Positions 37,814 to 48,566 of a stretch of 64,000 bases of DNA are shown in pieces. Positions within the stretch are counted from its first letter, which is position 1, and each line of letters opens with the position of its first letter. The stretch covers positions 155,964 through 219,963 of the forward strand of contig NZ_JAKLJA010000009.1 in assembly GCF_022213065.1 (NCBI RefSeq), written 5' to 3'. Made by a program: the position numbers and the translations under genes. The DNA comes from Paraburkholderia tagetis (lineage in GTDB: Bacteria; Pseudomonadota; Gammaproteobacteria; Burkholderiales; Burkholderiaceae). The notes beneath the pieces are model-generated. The model had not been told where the DNA came from. It ran no database searches and saw only the letters and a program-made list of their open reading frames with translations.

Positions 37814-38833
37814 ATGCTAGATCCTCGCGCACAAACCCTCCTCAAAACGCTGATCGAGCGCTACATCGCCGAAGGTCAGCCGGTCGGCTCGCGCACGCTG
37901 TCGCGCTTTTCCGGCCTGGAGTTGAGCCCCGCGACGATCCGCAACGTGATGTCTGACCTCGAGGAGCTGGGGCTCGTGTCCAGCCCGCACACCTCGGCGG
38001 GGCGCGTGCCCACGCCGCGCGGCTACCGCCTGTTCGTCGACACCATGCTCACCGTCGAGCCCTCGGCCGACGAGGACGCGCTCACGCGCGCGGTCAAAAC
38101 CACGTTGCGCCCCGGCGAGCCGCAGAAGGTCGTGGCGGCGGCAGCCAGCGTGCTCTCGAACCTCTCGCAGTTCGCGGGCGTGGTGCTCACGCCGCGGCGC
38201 AGCCACGTGTTCAAGCAGGTCGAGTTCATGCGCCTTTCGGACAAGCGCATCCTGCTCATCATCGTGACGCCCGAAGGCGACGTGCAGAACCGCATCATGG
38301 CGACGCAGCGTGATTTCACGCTTTCCGAGCTCATCGAAGCCTCCAATTACATCAATGCGCATTTCGCGGGCCTCTCGTTCGACGAGGTGCGCCAGCGCCT
38401 GCGCGAAGAGATCGACGCGCTGCGCGGCGATATGACCACGCTGATGCACGCTGCCGTGACCGCGAGCACCGACGAAACCGACACGGGCGAAACCGTGCTC
38501 ATTTCCGGCGAGCGCAACCTGCTCGAGGTGGCCGATCTATCGTCGGACATGGCGCGCTTGCGCAAGCTCTTCGACGTGTTCGACCAGAAAACGAGCCTTC
38601 TGCAACTGCTCGACGTGTCGAGCCACGCCCAGGGCGTGCAGATCTTCATTGGCGGCGAGTCGAACCTCGTGCCGATCGAGGAAATGAGCGTGGTGACCGC
38701 GCCCTACGAAGTGAACGGCAAGATCGTCGGCACGCTTGGCGTGATCGGCCCGACACGTATGGCCTACAACCGCGTGATTCCGATCGTGGATATCACCGCG
38801 CGCCTGCTTTCCCTCGCGCTCAGCCAGAACTGA
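37814..38833 (+). CDS. hrcA: heat-inducible transcription repressor HrcA
   Basis: 339 residues. HrcA represses groE and sometimes dnaK operons by binding CIRCE and is kept active by GroEL. The N-terminal winged helix ([45 protein letters not shown], split here over several motifs) is followed by the GAF-like dimer domain ([40 protein letters not shown]). No CIRCE repeat is visible near hrcA, grpE or dnaK, so its targets are probably elsewhere (groESL). Confidence 0.95.
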   Translation: MLDPRAQTLLKTLIERYIAEGQPVGSRTLSRFSGLELSPATIRNVMSDLEELGLVSSPHTSAGRVPTPRGYRLFVDTMLTVEPSADEDALTRAVKTTLRPGEPQKVVAAAASVLSNLSQFAGVVLTPRRSHVFKQVEFMRLSDKRILLIIVTPEGDVQNRIMATQRDFTLSELIEASNYINAHFAGLSFDEVRQRLREEIDALRGDMTTLMHAAVTASTDETDTGETVLISGERNLLEVADLSSDMARLRKLFDVFDQKTSLLQLLDVSSHAQGVQIFIGGESNLVPIEEMSVVTAPYEVNGKIVGTLGVIGPTRMAYNRVIPIVDITARLLSLALSQN

Positions 38834-39087
38834 GCGCGCTTTCCTTGCATTTTCCTCGCGCGTTCCGCTCGTTTCCCCCTGTGGTTCCGATCATCGCCCG
38901 AAGCGGCGCGGCGCGCCATTGGCCGAATGGCCAGCGCTGCGGTCCGGCGCGCGGCGCTGCGGCGAGCGCCTCGGGGGAACGCCGTGGGTTTGCTTCGGAG
39001 CCGGCACGGCGCATCGAAACGCGCCCGCTATAATGCGCACTTGTGCAACCCTTGCCGCGCGTTGAAGTGCGGCGTTCCTGATCGCCT

Positions 39088-40155
39088 ATGCGTTTCGACC
39101 TGGAGCGGCCCCTGCAGTCCGCCGTCGCGCATCGTGTCGCGGTGCTGCTCATCAATCTGGGCACGCCCGACGCGCCCACGCCGCGTGCCGTGCGCCGCTA
39201 TCTGGCGCAGTTCCTCTCTGATCCGCGGGTGGTCGAGATTCCCGCGCCCATCTGGCAAGTCATCCTGCGCGGACTGATCCTGCCGTTTCGCGGCCGATCG
39301 TCGGCGAAAAAATACGCGGCGGTCTGGACGCCAGAAGGCTCCCCGCTGCGCGTGCACACCCAGAAGCAGGCCGACGGCCTGCGCCATCTGCTGCATCTGA
39401 ACGACTACACGGTGCTCGTGGACTACGCGATGCGTTACGGCACGCCCGACATCGCTGCGATGCTCAGTCAGCTCAAGCTCGCCGGCGCCGAGCGCATCCT
39501 GCTGGTGCCGATGTATCCGCAATATTCGGCGTCGACCACGGCCACGGCTTTCGACGCTGCGTTCGCCAAGCTGCGGCGCATGCGCAATCAGCCGGAAATC
39601 CGCACGGTGCGCGCGTATCACGACCATCCGGCCTATATCGCGGCGCTCGCGGCGCAGGTGCAACAGTACTGGCAGGCGCATGGCCGCCCCGACTTCGCGG
39701 CCGGCGACCGCCTCGTGCTGAGCTTTCACGGCGTGCCGAGCCGCACGCTCGACCTCGGCGACCCGTACCATGATCAATGCCAGCAGACGGCGGCGCTCCT
39801 CACGCATGCGCTGGAGCTCACGCCCGTGGAATGCCGCGTCACGTTTCAGTCCCGCTTCGGGCGGGCCCAGTGGTTGCAGCCCTATACCGCGCCGACGCTC
39901 AGGGAGCTCGGGCAGGGCGGCGTGCGCCGCGCCGATGTGTTCTGCCCCGGTTTCACGGCGGACTGCCTCGAGACCATCGAGGAAATCGGCATGGAGGTCC
40001 GCGACGAGTTTCTGCATGGCGGCGGCAAGGAGTTCCACCGCATTCCATGCCTGAACGCGTCGCCTGCGTGGATCGCCGCGCTTGGCGAGATCGTCGCGCA
40101 GAACCTGCAGGGCTGGCCGGTGAAGGCCATGGTCCCGGCGGGCGCGGCGGCCTGA
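39088..40155 (+). CDS. hemH: ferrochelatase HemH
   Basis: 355 residues. Inserts Fe(II) into protoporphyrin IX, the last step of haem synthesis. Family motifs: [54 protein letters not shown] (substrate loop), [11 protein letters not shown] with the catalytic His, and [16 protein letters not shown]. The ATG at 39088 gives the usual short N-terminus. It lies between hrcA and hslR, the conserved beta-proteobacterial order. Confidence 0.95.
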   Translation: MRFDLERPLQSAVAHRVAVLLINLGTPDAPTPRAVRRYLAQFLSDPRVVEIPAPIWQVILRGLILPFRGRSSAKKYAAVWTPEGSPLRVHTQKQADGLRHLLHLNDYTVLVDYAMRYGTPDIAAMLSQLKLAGAERILLVPMYPQYSASTTATAFDAAFAKLRRMRNQPEIRTVRAYHDHPAYIAALAAQVQQYWQAHGRPDFAAGDRLVLSFHGVPSRTLDLGDPYHDQCQQTAALLTHALELTPVECRVTFQSRFGRAQWLQPYTAPTLRELGQGGVRRADVFCPGFTADCLETIEEIGMEVRDEFLHGGGKEFHRIPCLNASPAWIAALGEIVAQNLQGWPVKAMVPAGAAA

Positions 40156-40293
40156 GCGCAGTGTTCTGCATGGGGCTGATGTAACGCACCGACGCTACAA
40201 GGAAGGCACCGCAAGCCGCGATATGGCGCCAAAGTGGGCGCCAAAGTGCTGATGCAGGCCGCCAGCCCCGGCGCTCAATCAGGAAGCATCGTT

Positions 40294-40701
40294 ATGAATT
40301 ACAAGATTTCGACCGAACCCGGCGCACGCCTGCGCATCGATAAATGGCTGTGGGCCGCCCGCTTCTTCAAGACGCGTTCGCTGGCGTCGGACGCCATTGG
40401 CAAGGGCCGCGTGCGCATCGGCGGCGACATCGTGAAGGCTTCCCGGGACGTGCGCGTGGGCGATCTGGTGGAAATCGAGATCGATCACGTGCTTTGGGAA
40501 GTGCAGGTGCTCGGTATCTGCGAGGTGCGCGGGCCCGCGAGCATTGCCCAGACGCTCTACGCGGAAAGCGAGCCTAGCCGTGCACGGCGCGCGGCGGAGC
40601 AGGAGCGGCGCCGGCTTTTTCGCGAGCCGGCCGCCGTGTTGCACGGCAGGCCGACCAAGCGCGACCGGCGCACTATCGACAAACTTTCACGTGAGGATTG
40701 A
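40294..40701 (+). CDS. hslR: heat-shock ribosome-associated protein Hsp15 (S4 domain)
   Basis: 135 residues from MNYKISTEPGARLRIDKWLWAARFFKTRSLA; AGGAAG lies about 9 nt upstream, so the longer upstream frame is rejected. Hsp15 binds stalled 50S-nascent chain-tRNA complexes and recycles 50S subunits after heat shock. The S4 RNA-binding fold (KWLWAARFFKTRSLASDAIGKGRVRIGG region) occupies the first 70 residues, and a basic tail follows (SRARRAAEQERRR...GRPTKRDRR). Same strand as hemH and the downstream chaperone genes. Confidence 0.93.
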   Translation: MNYKISTEPGARLRIDKWLWAARFFKTRSLASDAIGKGRVRIGGDIVKASRDVRVGDLVEIEIDHVLWEVQVLGICEVRGPASIAQTLYAESEPSRARRAAEQERRRLFREPAAVLHGRPTKRDRRTIDKLSRED

Positions 40702-40834
40702 AGAGGGCTTCCATCGTGGCGTGGACGCCACCGTATTCTGTCGTGTTCTCGTTCACGACGCCGGACAGGCAGATGGTGGTGGTTCCGGCGATGAGTACCA
40801 GGGCGACCACCGAGATGGCAAAGGTCAGTTTCAC
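40673..40834 (-). CDS. small exported or membrane-anchored protein, GTG start
   Basis: 53 residues, reading leftward from GTG at 40834 to TAG at 40673; GGGGAG lies 4 nt before the GTG. The N-terminus is Lys2 then a hydrophobic stretch (LTFAISVVALVLIAG) resembling a signal peptide or anchor. A short polar tail follows (NENTTEYGGVHATMEALFNPHVKVCR). It has two Cys (22 and 52); no canonical lipobox. The last 29 nt overlap the hslR end antisense. Codon use is ordinary for the genome, so I think it is real, but no family is recognised. Confidence 0.5.
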   Translation of the reverse strand: MKLTFAISVVALVLIAGTTTICLSGVVNENTTEYGGVHATMEALFNPHVKVCR

Positions 40835-41088
40835 GGTACTCCCCAAGGGAAAGCTGCAAAACGCCCAGTACGAGGCCCACTGGCAGACCGTTGGCGAGAA
40901 ACATCCGCGAACGACAGAGGCCCATTCGGTGCGGTGCCGGACTCAGGGTAAACGCGTCGTGAGCAGCACCTAATGTTAAGTCTAGGTCAGGGTTGCCCCG
41001 TACTCAATTTCATTCTTGCGGCACTGCGGTAATGGTTGTAACGACCGATTTCGGTGGCTTGACCATGTATAAAAAACCGCGCGAAGCC

Positions 41089-41116
41089 CTTGAAATAAGC
41101 GATCCGGCACCCAAGT
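41089..41116 (+). promoter_or_regulatory. candidate sigma32 promoter of grpE
   Basis: CTTGAA at 41089-41094, a 15-bp gap, then CCCAAGT at 41110-41116, a partial match to the heat-shock -10 (CCCCATNT). About 120 nt upstream of grpE. The interval 40835-41236 shows no other gene. Confidence 0.4.
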
Positions 41117-41236
41117 GCTGTCGCAATGGACAAAGCGGTCATCGCTCCGGCGCAACGCTCGCCGGCGTGACTGACACGGCGGGCAAAACGGCTCGTGCTT
41201 TGTTCCCCTTTTTACTATTCAACGACGTTCAGCGAC

Positions 41237-41809
41237 ATGGAAAACACGCAAGAGAACCCGACGAGCCAGAACCCCACGCCCGCGGACGAGGCGTCGCAGG
41301 CCGCTGCCCAGCCGCAACAACAACCGGCTGAAGGTGCCGCGCCGGCGCCGGAAGGCGATGCGCAAGCGGCTCTCGCCGAAGCTCAAGCCAAGGTTGCCGA
41401 GCTGCAAGACGCATTCGTGCGCGCCAAGGCCGAGACGGAAAACGTCCGCCGCCGCGGGCAGGAGGACGTCGCCAAGGCGCACAAGTTCGCCATCGAGAGC
41501 TTCGCCGAGCATCTGCTGCCGGTCATGGATAGCCTCGAAGCCGCGCTAGCCCACGGCTCGGACGACCTCGCCAAGGTCAACGAAGGTGTCGAGCTTACGC
41601 TCAAGCAGCTCGTCGGCGCGCTGGAGAAAGGCAAGGTGCTCCAGATCAACCCGGTCGGCGAGAAGTTCGACCCGCATCGCCACCAGGCCATCTCGATGGT
41701 GCCTTCGGAGCAGGATGCGAACACGGTCGTTGCCGTGCTGCAAAAGGGCTATGTGATTGCCGACCGCGTGCTGCGTCCGGCGCTGGTCACGGTTTCGCAG
41801 CCGAAGTAA
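41237..41809 (+). CDS. grpE: nucleotide exchange factor GrpE
   Basis: 190 residues from [11 protein letters not shown]. Releases ADP from DnaK. A low-complexity Gln/Ala/Pro/Glu tail (residues 1-45) and a long coiled-coil helix ([29 protein letters not shown]) precede the beta-wing head ([45 protein letters not shown]). Part of the grpE-dnaK-dnaJ cluster, with 271 nt to dnaK. Confidence 0.96.
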   Translation: MENTQENPTSQNPTPADEASQAAAQPQQQPAEGAAPAPEGDAQAALAEAQAKVAELQDAFVRAKAETENVRRRGQEDVAKAHKFAIESFAEHLLPVMDSLEAALAHGSDDLAKVNEGVELTLKQLVGALEKGKVLQINPVGEKFDPHRHQAISMVPSEQDANTVVAVLQKGYVIADRVLRPALVTVSQPK

Positions 41810-41939
41810 CGCACGACGTAACACACGACGTAACGCACTTCGGGCGACCGATTTGTAATGCATTGGAAAGTTTGGGCGGTGCTGCATCGATCAACGCGCC
41901 GCCGATCAAAAAAATTTAACGAATTCATAGCCCAAAGCT

Positions 41940-41967
41940 CTTGAAAACGCCCTTGCGGCACACATTT
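41940..41967 (+). promoter_or_regulatory. candidate sigma32 promoter of dnaK
   Basis: CTTGAA at 41940-41945 followed after 14 bp by ACACATTT (41960-41967), 6 of 8 matches to the heat-shock -10 consensus. It lies about 105 nt upstream of the dnaK start. Predicted by eye. Confidence 0.5.
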
Positions 41968-42080
41968 GGGCAGCAGTGAATTGAAACCGAATTGAACTGA
42001 GGCGAACGCCCCCGCACCACGCGAGAAGCGGCGGAGAAGCGGCGAGCGCCCAGCGATCAAAATCTGGAGATCTGGAAAAA

Positions 42081-44024
42081 ATGGGCAAAATCATTGGTAT
42101 CGACCTCGGCACCACCAACTCGTGCGTGGCGCTGATGGAAGGCAATCAGGTCAAGGTGATCGAGAACTCGGAAGGCGCCCGCACGACGCCGTCGATCATC
42201 GCCTACATGGACGACAACGAAGTGCTGGTCGGCGCGCCGGCCAAGCGCCAGTCGGTCACCAACCCGAAGAACACGCTGTACGCGGTCAAGCGCCTGATCG
42301 GCCGCCGCTTCGACGAAAAGGAAGTGCAAAAGGACATCAACCTGATGCCCTACAAGATCGTCAAGCACGACAACGGCGACGCATGGGTCGAAGCGCACGG
42401 CAACAACCTCGCGCCGTCGCAGGTTTCGGCCGAAGTGCTGCGCAAGATGAAGAAGACCGCTGAAGACTACCTCGGCGAGCCGGTCACCGAAGCCGTGATC
42501 ACGGTTCCCGCGTACTTCAACGACAGCCAGCGTCAGGCCACGAAGGACGCCGGCCGCATCGCGGGTCTGGAAGTCAAGCGCATCATCAACGAGCCGACGG
42601 CAGCCGCGCTCGCCTTCGGTCTGGACAAGGCCGAAAAGGGCGATCGCAAGATCGCCGTGTTCGACCTCGGCGGCGGCACGTTCGACATCTCGATCATCGA
42701 AATCGCGGACGTTGACGGCGAAATGCAGTTCGAAGTGCTGTCGACCAACGGCGACACGTTCCTCGGCGGCGAAGACTTCGACCAGCGCATCATCGATTAC
42801 ATCATCGGCGAGTTCAAGAAGGAGCAGGGCGTCGACCTCTCGAAGGACGTGCTCGCGCTGCAACGCCTGAAGGAAGCCGCTGAAAAGGCCAAGATCGAGC
42901 TCTCGTCGGGCCAGCAGACCGAAATCAACCTGCCGTACATCACGGCGGATGCCTCGGGTCCGAAGCACTTGAACCTGAAGATCACGCGCGCCAAGCTGGA
43001 AGCGCTGGTCGAAGACCTGATCGAGCGCACCATCGAGCCGTGCCGTGTGGCGATCAAGGACGCGGGCGTGAAGGTTGGCGACATCGACGACGTGATTCTC
43101 GTCGGCGGCCAGACGCGCATGCCGAAGGTGCAGGAGAAGGTCAAGGAGTTCTTCGGCAAGGATCCGCGCCGTGACGTGAACCCGGACGAAGCCGTGGCCG
43201 TCGGCGCCGCGATTCAGGGCCAGGTTCTCTCGGGCGACCGCAAGGACGTGCTGCTCCTCGACGTCACCCCGCTCTCGCTCGGTATCGAGACGCTCGGCGG
43301 CGTGATGACGAAGATGATCAACAAGAACACCACGATCCCGACGAAGCACGCGCAGGTGTACTCGACGGCCGACGACAACCAAGGCGCCGTGACGATCAAG
43401 GTGTTCCAGGGCGAGCGCGAAATGGCGGTCGGCAACAAGCTGCTGGGCGAGTTCAACCTCGAAGGCATTCCGCCCGCACCGCGTGGCGTGCCGCAGATCG
43501 AAGTGAGCTTCGACATCGACGCGAACGGCATTCTGCACGTTGGCGCGAAGGACAAGGCGACCGGCAAGGAAAACCGCATCACCATCAAGGCGAACTCGGG
43601 TCTTTCGGAAGCCGAGATCGAGAAGATGGTGAAGGACGCCGAGGCGAACGCGGAAGAAGACCACCGTCTGCGTGAGCTGGCCGACGCGCGCAACCAGGGT
43701 GATGCGCTGGTTCACAGCACGAAGAAGGCCGTGGCCGAGTACGGCGACAAGATCGATGCCTCCGAAAAGGAAAAGATCGAAGCCGCGCTGAAGGACCTCG
43801 AAGAAACGCTGAAGAACGGGTCGGCCGACAAGGCCACGATCGAGGCGAAGGTCGAGGCGCTGTCGGCAGCGTCGCAGAAGCTCGGCGAGAAGATGTACGC
43901 CGACATGCAGGCGCAGCAAGGCGCGGCGGGTGCGGCAGCAGGCGCCGCAGGTGCCGAAGCTACCGCGCAGAATGCCGCCGACGACGTGGTCGACGCCGAG
44001 TTCAAGGAAGTCAAGAAGGACTAA
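42081..44024 (+). CDS. dnaK: molecular chaperone DnaK (Hsp70)
   Basis: 647 residues. ATP-dependent peptide-binding chaperone. The nucleotide-binding domain starts [18 protein letters not shown] and contains [13 protein letters not shown] and [11 protein letters not shown]. The interdomain linker is [19 protein letters not shown], and the substrate domain and helical lid end in the acidic [14 protein letters not shown] tail. GGAGATC lies upstream of the ATG. It is preceded by a likely heat-shock promoter and followed by a hairpin before dnaJ. Confidence 0.98.
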   Translation: MGKIIGIDLGTTNSCVALMEGNQVKVIENSEGARTTPSIIAYMDDNEVLVGAPAKRQSVTNPKNTLYAVKRLIGRRFDEKEVQKDINLMPYKIVKHDNGDAWVEAHGNNLAPSQVSAEVLRKMKKTAEDYLGEPVTEAVITVPAYFNDSQRQATKDAGRIAGLEVKRIINEPTAAALAFGLDKAEKGDRKIAVFDLGGGTFDISIIEIADVDGEMQFEVLSTNGDTFLGGEDFDQRIIDYIIGEFKKEQGVDLSKDVLALQRLKEAAEKAKIELSSGQQTEINLPYITADASGPKHLNLKITRAKLEALVEDLIERTIEPCRVAIKDAGVKVGDIDDVILVGGQTRMPKVQEKVKEFFGKDPRRDVNPDEAVAVGAAIQGQVLSGDRKDVLLLDVTPLSLGIETLGGVMTKMINKNTTIPTKHAQVYSTADDNQGAVTIKVFQGEREMAVGNKLLGEFNLEGIPPAPRGVPQIEVSFDIDANGILHVGAKDKATGKENRITIKANSGLSEAEIEKMVKDAEANAEEDHRLRELADARNQGDALVHSTKKAVAEYGDKIDASEKEKIEAALKDLEETLKNGSADKATIEAKVEALSAASQKLGEKMYADMQAQQGAAGAAAGAAGAEATAQNAADDVVDAEFKEVKKD

Positions 44025-44044
44025 GTCGGTTCGTTCAGGGCCAG

Positions 44045-44073
44045 GGCATCCGGCGTGATTCGCGCCGGATGCC
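44045..44073 (+). other. 11-bp hairpin after dnaK
   Basis: GGCATCCGGCG and CGCCGGATGCC pair perfectly around a 7-nt loop, 21 nt after the dnaK stop. No T-run follows, so it may lower readthrough into dnaJ or protect the dnaK mRNA end. The remainder of the 315-nt dnaK-dnaJ gap shows no gene. Confidence 0.6.
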
Positions 44074-44339
44074 GCGAGAATCGGGCCCGGACCGAAAGGG
44101 CTGAACAGACCGAAGCACGGCCGCATCGGTTACGATGCGGGTCGGCATTGCAGCGCCTGGCGGGCCTTTTGGCTCTCCGGGCACATTTGTTTTATGGAGG
44201 CCGTTCTCTTGCAGGGGCCGCCGGGGCGTGAAAGCGCCCGCGCGCGGAGGTTCGCAAGCAACGGCAAACGGGTCACGAGATCCAGCATTCAAGAGGAGCC
44301 GGCGCGTGCCGAAAGGTGGGCGGCCGGCGTTGAACCGAT

Positions 44340-45473
44340 ATGGCGAAACGGGATTACTACGAGGTTCTGGGCGTCGCGAAGAACGCGAGCGACGACGAAA
44401 TCAAGAAGGCGTATCGCAAGCTGGCGATGAAGTACCACCCCGACCGTAATCCGGACAACAAGGATGCGGAAGAGCATTTCAAAGAGGTAAAAGAAGCCTA
44501 CGAGATGCTGTCGGACTCGCAAAAGCGCGCGGCTTACGACCAGTACGGCCATGCGGGCGTCGATCCAAATATGGGCGGCGCCGGTGCGCAGGGCTTCGGC
44601 GGTTTCGCGGACGCCTTCGGCGACATCTTCGGTGATATTTTCGGCCAGGCCGCAGGCGGTGGCCGCGGTGCGCGCGGCGGCCCGCAGGTGTATCGCGGCG
44701 CGGATCTGCGCTACAGCATGGAAATCACGCTGGAGCAGGCGGCGCACGGCTACGAGACGCAGATTCGCGTGCCGGGCTGGAGCGGCTGTGAGGTCTGCCA
44801 CGGTTCGGGCGCGAAGCCCGGCACCAAGCCTGAAACCTGCCCGACCTGCCATGGCTCGGGTCAGGTGCGTATGTCGCAGGGCTTCTTCAGCATCCAGCAG
44901 ACCTGCCCGAAGTGCCATGGCACGGGTTCCTACATTCCCGAGCCCTGCACGAACTGCCACGGCGCGGGCAAGGTGAAGGAAACCAAGACGCTCGAAGTGA
45001 AGATTCCGGCGGGCATCGACGACGGCATGCGCATCCGCTCGGCCGGCAACGGCGAGCCGGGCATCAACGGCGGGCCGTCGGGCGATCTCTACGTCGAGAT
45101 CCACATCAAGCAGCATTCGGTGTTCGAGCGCGACGGCGACGACCTCCATTGCCAGATGCCGATTCCGTTCACCACGGCGGCGCTTGGCGGCGAGATCGAA
45201 GTGCCTACGCTCGCGGGCCGCGCGAGCTTCACGGTGCCCGAAGGCACGCAGTCGGGCAAGACGTTCCGCCTGCGCGGCAAGGGCATCAAGGGCCTGCGCT
45301 CGAGCATCGCCGGCGATCTGTACGTGCATGTGCAGGTCGAAACGCCGGTCAAGCTCACCGAGCAGCAACGCGACCTGCTCCAACAGTTCGAGAAGTCGCT
45401 CGTGGAAGGCGGCGCGCGCCACAGTCCGCAGAGCAAGAGCTGGTTCGATCGCGTGAAGAGCTTCTTCGATTGA
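44340..45473 (+). CDS. dnaJ: co-chaperone DnaJ (Hsp40, type I)
   Basis: 377 residues. Delivers substrates to DnaK and triggers ATP hydrolysis. A J-domain with HPD ([10 protein letters not shown]) is at the N-terminus, followed by a Gly/Phe-rich region. Four CxxCxGxG zinc repeats come next ([32 protein letters not shown]), then the C-terminal peptide-binding domains. It is 315 nt from dnaK, longer than in tightly packed dnaKJ operons. Confidence 0.97.
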   Translation: MAKRDYYEVLGVAKNASDDEIKKAYRKLAMKYHPDRNPDNKDAEEHFKEVKEAYEMLSDSQKRAAYDQYGHAGVDPNMGGAGAQGFGGFADAFGDIFGDIFGQAAGGGRGARGGPQVYRGADLRYSMEITLEQAAHGYETQIRVPGWSGCEVCHGSGAKPGTKPETCPTCHGSGQVRMSQGFFSIQQTCPKCHGTGSYIPEPCTNCHGAGKVKETKTLEVKIPAGIDDGMRIRSAGNGEPGINGGPSGDLYVEIHIKQHSVFERDGDDLHCQMPIPFTTAALGGEIEVPTLAGRASFTVPEGTQSGKTFRLRGKGIKGLRSSIAGDLYVHVQVETPVKLTEQQRDLLQQFEKSLVEGGARHSPQSKSWFDRVKSFFD

Positions 45474-45532
45474 TGCACGGCTTTGTCCAATCGCTTCGTG
45501 CGATGTTCGTTCGGTAGCAGGCGGTAACGTCA

Positions 45533-47518
45533 ATGGCAGTGAATCAAGGCGGTGCGACGGGTGACGTGGTTTTCGCGCTGCTCGATGACGGCGACTCGAC
45601 GGCGGCCAGCCGTTCGAGCCGCCTTTACACGGGGTTCGTGCGCGAGATCGCGTGCGAGCGCGCAGCGGATCTCGACGCGGCGTGCCGCGCGTTGAACGAT
45701 GAGTTGCGCAATGCCGGATCGGGTGCGGCTCTTCATGCGCTCGTGCTCGGCGACTACGAATTCGGGCGCGCGCTCGAATTCGCGAAGCGCGAAATCGAAG
45801 TTCACGACCGCGGGACTCGCGACCGTCAGACTCGCGACAACGAACAACCCGACAGCGCCTCATCCAGCAAAACGCAGCACGGCAACGCCGCGCTGCGTTT
45901 TTTATTGTTTGAACGCTGCGAGCGCCTCTCGCGCGAGGAGGCCGATGCCTGGCTTGCCGCGCATGAGGGCGGCAGCGAGACGTCGGGGCCAGCGCCGGCA
46001 GGCATTGCCGACGTGACGATGGGCGTCGACCGCGAGCGTTTCGAGCGCGACATCGGCGCGGTGCAAGATGCGCTGCGCATCGGCGACTCGTATCAGATCA
46101 ACTACACGTATCGGCTGAGCTTCGAGGCGTTCGGCGCGCCGGTGGCGTTGTACCGGCGCTTGCGCGAGCGTCAGCGCGTGCGCTACGGCGCGCTTATCGC
46201 GTTGCCGGGCGACCGCTGGGTGCTCTCGTGCTCGCCGGAGCTGTTCGTCGAGAAGCAGGGCGAAACGTTGCGCGCAAGGCCGATGAAGGGCACCGCCGCG
46301 CGTTGCGCCGATGCGGCCGAGGACGCCGCAGCCGCGCAATTCCTCGCGAACGATCCCAAGAATCGCGCTGAAAACGTGATGATCGTCGACCTGCTGCGCA
46401 ACGACGTGTCGCGCGTCGCGCAGACGGGTTCGGTTCGCGTGCCGGCGCTCTTCAGCGTCGAGCCCTACGCGTCTGTCTGGCAGATGACCTCCACGGTCGA
46501 GGCGAAAATGCGCCCCGGCACGACTTTCGCCGACACGATGCGCGCGCTGTTTCCGTGTGGCTCGATCACGGGCGCGCCCAAGCACCACACGATGGAATTG
46601 ATCGAGGCGCTCGAGCACGGTCCGCGCGGGCTCTACACGGGCACCATCGGCTGGCTGGAGGCGCCGCGCGATGGCGAGGCCTGCGGCGACTTCTGCCTCT
46701 CGGTCGTGATCCGCACGCTCACGCTCGATGCGCCTGGCGCGGGCAATGGCGCTACACGACGCGGCGAAATGGGCGTGGGCGCGGGCATCGTGCTCGACAG
46801 TGTGGCCGCAGACGAATACGAGGAGTGCCGATTGAAAGCGCGTTTTCTCACCCAGGCTGATCCCGGCATCGAACTCTTCGAAACGATGTACGCGACGCGC
46901 GCGCAAGGCGTGCGTCACGTCGAGCGCCATCTTGCGCGGCTTGCGGCTAGCGCGGCCTGGCTCGGCTTTCCGTGCGACGTTCAAGCGTTACGCGCGCGTC
47001 TCGAACAAGCATGTGCGGCATTCGCGGACGGTGATGAAAATGCGCCACATCGCTTGCGGCTTGCGCTCGGCAAGAGCGGGGCGGCAACGCTGACCGGCGC
47101 ACCGCTTGCACCGCTCGCGCGCGATACGGTCGGTGTGCTGCTCGCGCCGGATCACGGCTTCGCACCGGTCGAGTCGGCCGATGCGCTGCTGTTGCGCAAG
47201 TCGACGCGCCGCGCCGAATTCGACCGCGCATGGCGCGAGGCCGAAGCACAGGGTGGCTTCGACATGCTGTTCTTCAACGAGCGCGGCGAGCTAACCGAAG
47301 GCGGGCGCTCGAACGTGTTCGTGAAACTCGATGGGCAATGGTGGACGCCGCCGCTGGCGTCGGGGCTGTTGCCCGGCGTGATGCGCGGCGTACTGCTCGA
47401 CGATGCGGCGTTTGGGGCGCGGGAGCGCGTGCTCACGCGCGAGGACGTGCTGAATGCTGAGGCGCTCATGCTCACCAATGCGCTGCGCGGAGCCGTGGCC
47501 GCGCGCCTGATCCGATAA
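45533..47518 (+). CDS. fused aminodeoxychorismate synthase component I / aminodeoxychorismate lyase PabBC
   Basis: 661 residues. The N-terminal two thirds is a PabB-type chorismate-using enzyme: DSYQINYTYRL, SPELFVEKQGETLRARPMKGT (the MKGT Lys), and PCGSITGAPKHHTMELIE. The C-terminal third (from about residue 440) is a PLP class IV lyase of the PabC type, with the probable PLP lysine in LLLRKSTRRAEFDRA and FFNERGELTEGGRSNVFV. Together with a PabA glutaminase it makes 4-aminobenzoate for folate. A hydrophilic insert (residues about 85-125) carries a terminator-like hairpin in the DNA (45869-45903). Starts 59 nt after dnaJ. Confidence 0.92.
   Translation: MAVNQGGATGDVVFALLDDGDSTAASRSSRLYTGFVREIACERAADLDAACRALNDELRNAGSGAALHALVLGDYEFGRALEFAKREIEVHDRGTRDRQTRDNEQPDSASSSKTQHGNAALRFLLFERCERLSREEADAWLAAHEGGSETSGPAPAGIADVTMGVDRERFERDIGAVQDALRIGDSYQINYTYRLSFEAFGAPVALYRRLRERQRVRYGALIALPGDRWVLSCSPELFVEKQGETLRARPMKGTAARCADAAEDAAAAQFLANDPKNRAENVMIVDLLRNDVSRVAQTGSVRVPALFSVEPYASVWQMTSTVEAKMRPGTTFADTMRALFPCGSITGAPKHHTMELIEALEHGPRGLYTGTIGWLEAPRDGEACGDFCLSVVIRTLTLDAPGAGNGATRRGEMGVGAGIVLDSVAADEYEECRLKARFLTQADPGIELFETMYATRAQGVRHVERHLARLAASAAWLGFPCDVQALRARLEQACAAFADGDENAPHRLRLALGKSGAATLTGAPLAPLARDTVGVLLAPDHGFAPVESADALLLRKSTRRAEFDRAWREAEAQGGFDMLFFNERGELTEGGRSNVFVKLDGQWWTPPLASGLLPGVMRGVLLDDAAFGARERVLTREDVLNAEALMLTNALRGAVAARLIR
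45869..45903 (+). terminator. intrinsic-terminator-like hairpin inside pabBC
   Basis: AAAACGCAGC (45869-45878), A, CGGC, loop AAC, GCCG, C, GCTGCGTTTT (45892-45901) then TT: a 14-bp stem with one mismatch and a run of six Ts, in the sense strand of the coding region. It falls in the variable hydrophilic insert of the PabB part, with the reading frame open through it. Confidence 0.6.
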
Positions 47519-47613
47519 GCTGAGCGCGCGGCAGGCGCATTGGCTTGATCGGCTTGATCGGCGCGCAGGTGAACGGCCGGGCGCAGAGCCACAGGTAGAA
47601 AACAGCGAGCAAT

Positions 47614-47647
47614 AAAAAAGCGCGTCCCGCAAGGAACGCGCTTTTTT
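47614..47647. terminator. bidirectional terminator between pabBC and panB
   Basis: AAAAAAGCGCGT and ACGCGCTTTTTT pair perfectly around a 10-nt loop in the convergent gap. Confidence 0.9.
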
Positions 47648-47708
47648 GCATTTCGCAGTGGCGCTATGTTCTGCTGCCCGCCGCGCGTCTTGCATGGGCG
47701 AGCAGGTA

Positions 47709-48524
47709 TCAGAACGCGTGCTCGGGTCCGGGAAAGGTGCCTTCCTTCACGGCCTTCACATAGGCGCGCACGGCCGATTCGATATCGGGCTGTCCCGCCA
47801 TGAAGTCCTTCACGAAGCGCGGACGCTTGCCAGGGAAGATGCCGAGCATGTCGTGCAGCACGAGCACCTGGCCCGAGCAATCGAGGCCCGCACCAATGCC
47901 GATCGTCGGAATGCGCAGTTGCTTCGTGACTTGCGCGCCGAGCGTCGCGGGCACCGCCTCGATCACCACGAGCTGCGCGCCTGCGGCCTCGAGCGCCAGT
48001 GCGTCGCGCACGAGCTGCTCGGCGGCCGCGTCGGTCTTGCCTTGCACCTTGAAGCCGCCGAACGCGTGCACCGATTGCGGCGTGAGGCCGATGTGCGCGC
48101 ACACCGGCACCGCGCGCTCGACCAGCATCTTCACCGTGGGCGCGAGCCATTCGCCGCCCTCGATCTTCACCATCTGCGCGCCCGCGCGCATGAGCTTCAC
48201 CGAATTCGCAAAGGCCTCCTCGGGCGTGCCGAACGTGCCGAACGGCAGATCGGCGATGATCAACGCCTTGGGTTGCGCGCGCGCGACGCAGGCCGTGTGA
48301 TAGGCGACGTCTTCGAGTGTGACGGGCAGCGTCGTGGTATGGCCCTGGAGCACATTGCCGAGCGAGTCGCCGATCAGCACGGTATCGACGCCCGCGCGGT
48401 CGCACAGCGCCGAGAAGCTCGCGTCGTAGCACGTGAGCATCGAGATCTTCTCGCCGGCGTCGCGCATCGCCTGGAGTTTGGGCACGGTGACCGCGCTGCG
48501 GCTCGTTTCCTGCAGGTAAGTCAT
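47709..48524 (-). CDS. panB: 3-methyl-2-oxobutanoate hydroxymethyltransferase PanB
   Basis: 271 residues. Adds a hydroxymethyl group to ketoisovalerate in pantothenate synthesis. Motifs [31 protein letters not shown] (metal and substrate residues), PFGTFG, VKIEGG and [16 protein letters not shown] region are conserved. The ATG at 48524 starts [18 protein letters not shown]. Last gene of a run folK - deoxynucleoside kinase - panB on the minus strand, 42 nt after the kinase gene. Confidence 0.96.
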   Translation of the reverse strand: MTYLQETSRSAVTVPKLQAMRDAGEKISMLTCYDASFSALCDRAGVDTVLIGDSLGNVLQGHTTTLPVTLEDVAYHTACVARAQPKALIIADLPFGTFGTPEEAFANSVKLMRAGAQMVKIEGGEWLAPTVKMLVERAVPVCAHIGLTPQSVHAFGGFKVQGKTDAAAEQLVRDALALEAAGAQLVVIEAVPATLGAQVTKQLRIPTIGIGAGLDCSGQVLVLHDMLGIFPGKRPRFVKDFMAGQPDIESAVRAYVKAVKEGTFPGPEHAF

Positions 48525-48566
48525 GGGGAATCCGTTAGGGAAAAGAAAAACCGGACGGCGCGACGC

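Noticed and set aside
40698..40973. A 91-codon plus-strand frame after hslR
   Set aside because: It is opposite the better-supported 53-residue minus-strand gene, and its sequence has no domain-like pattern or clear ribosome-binding site.
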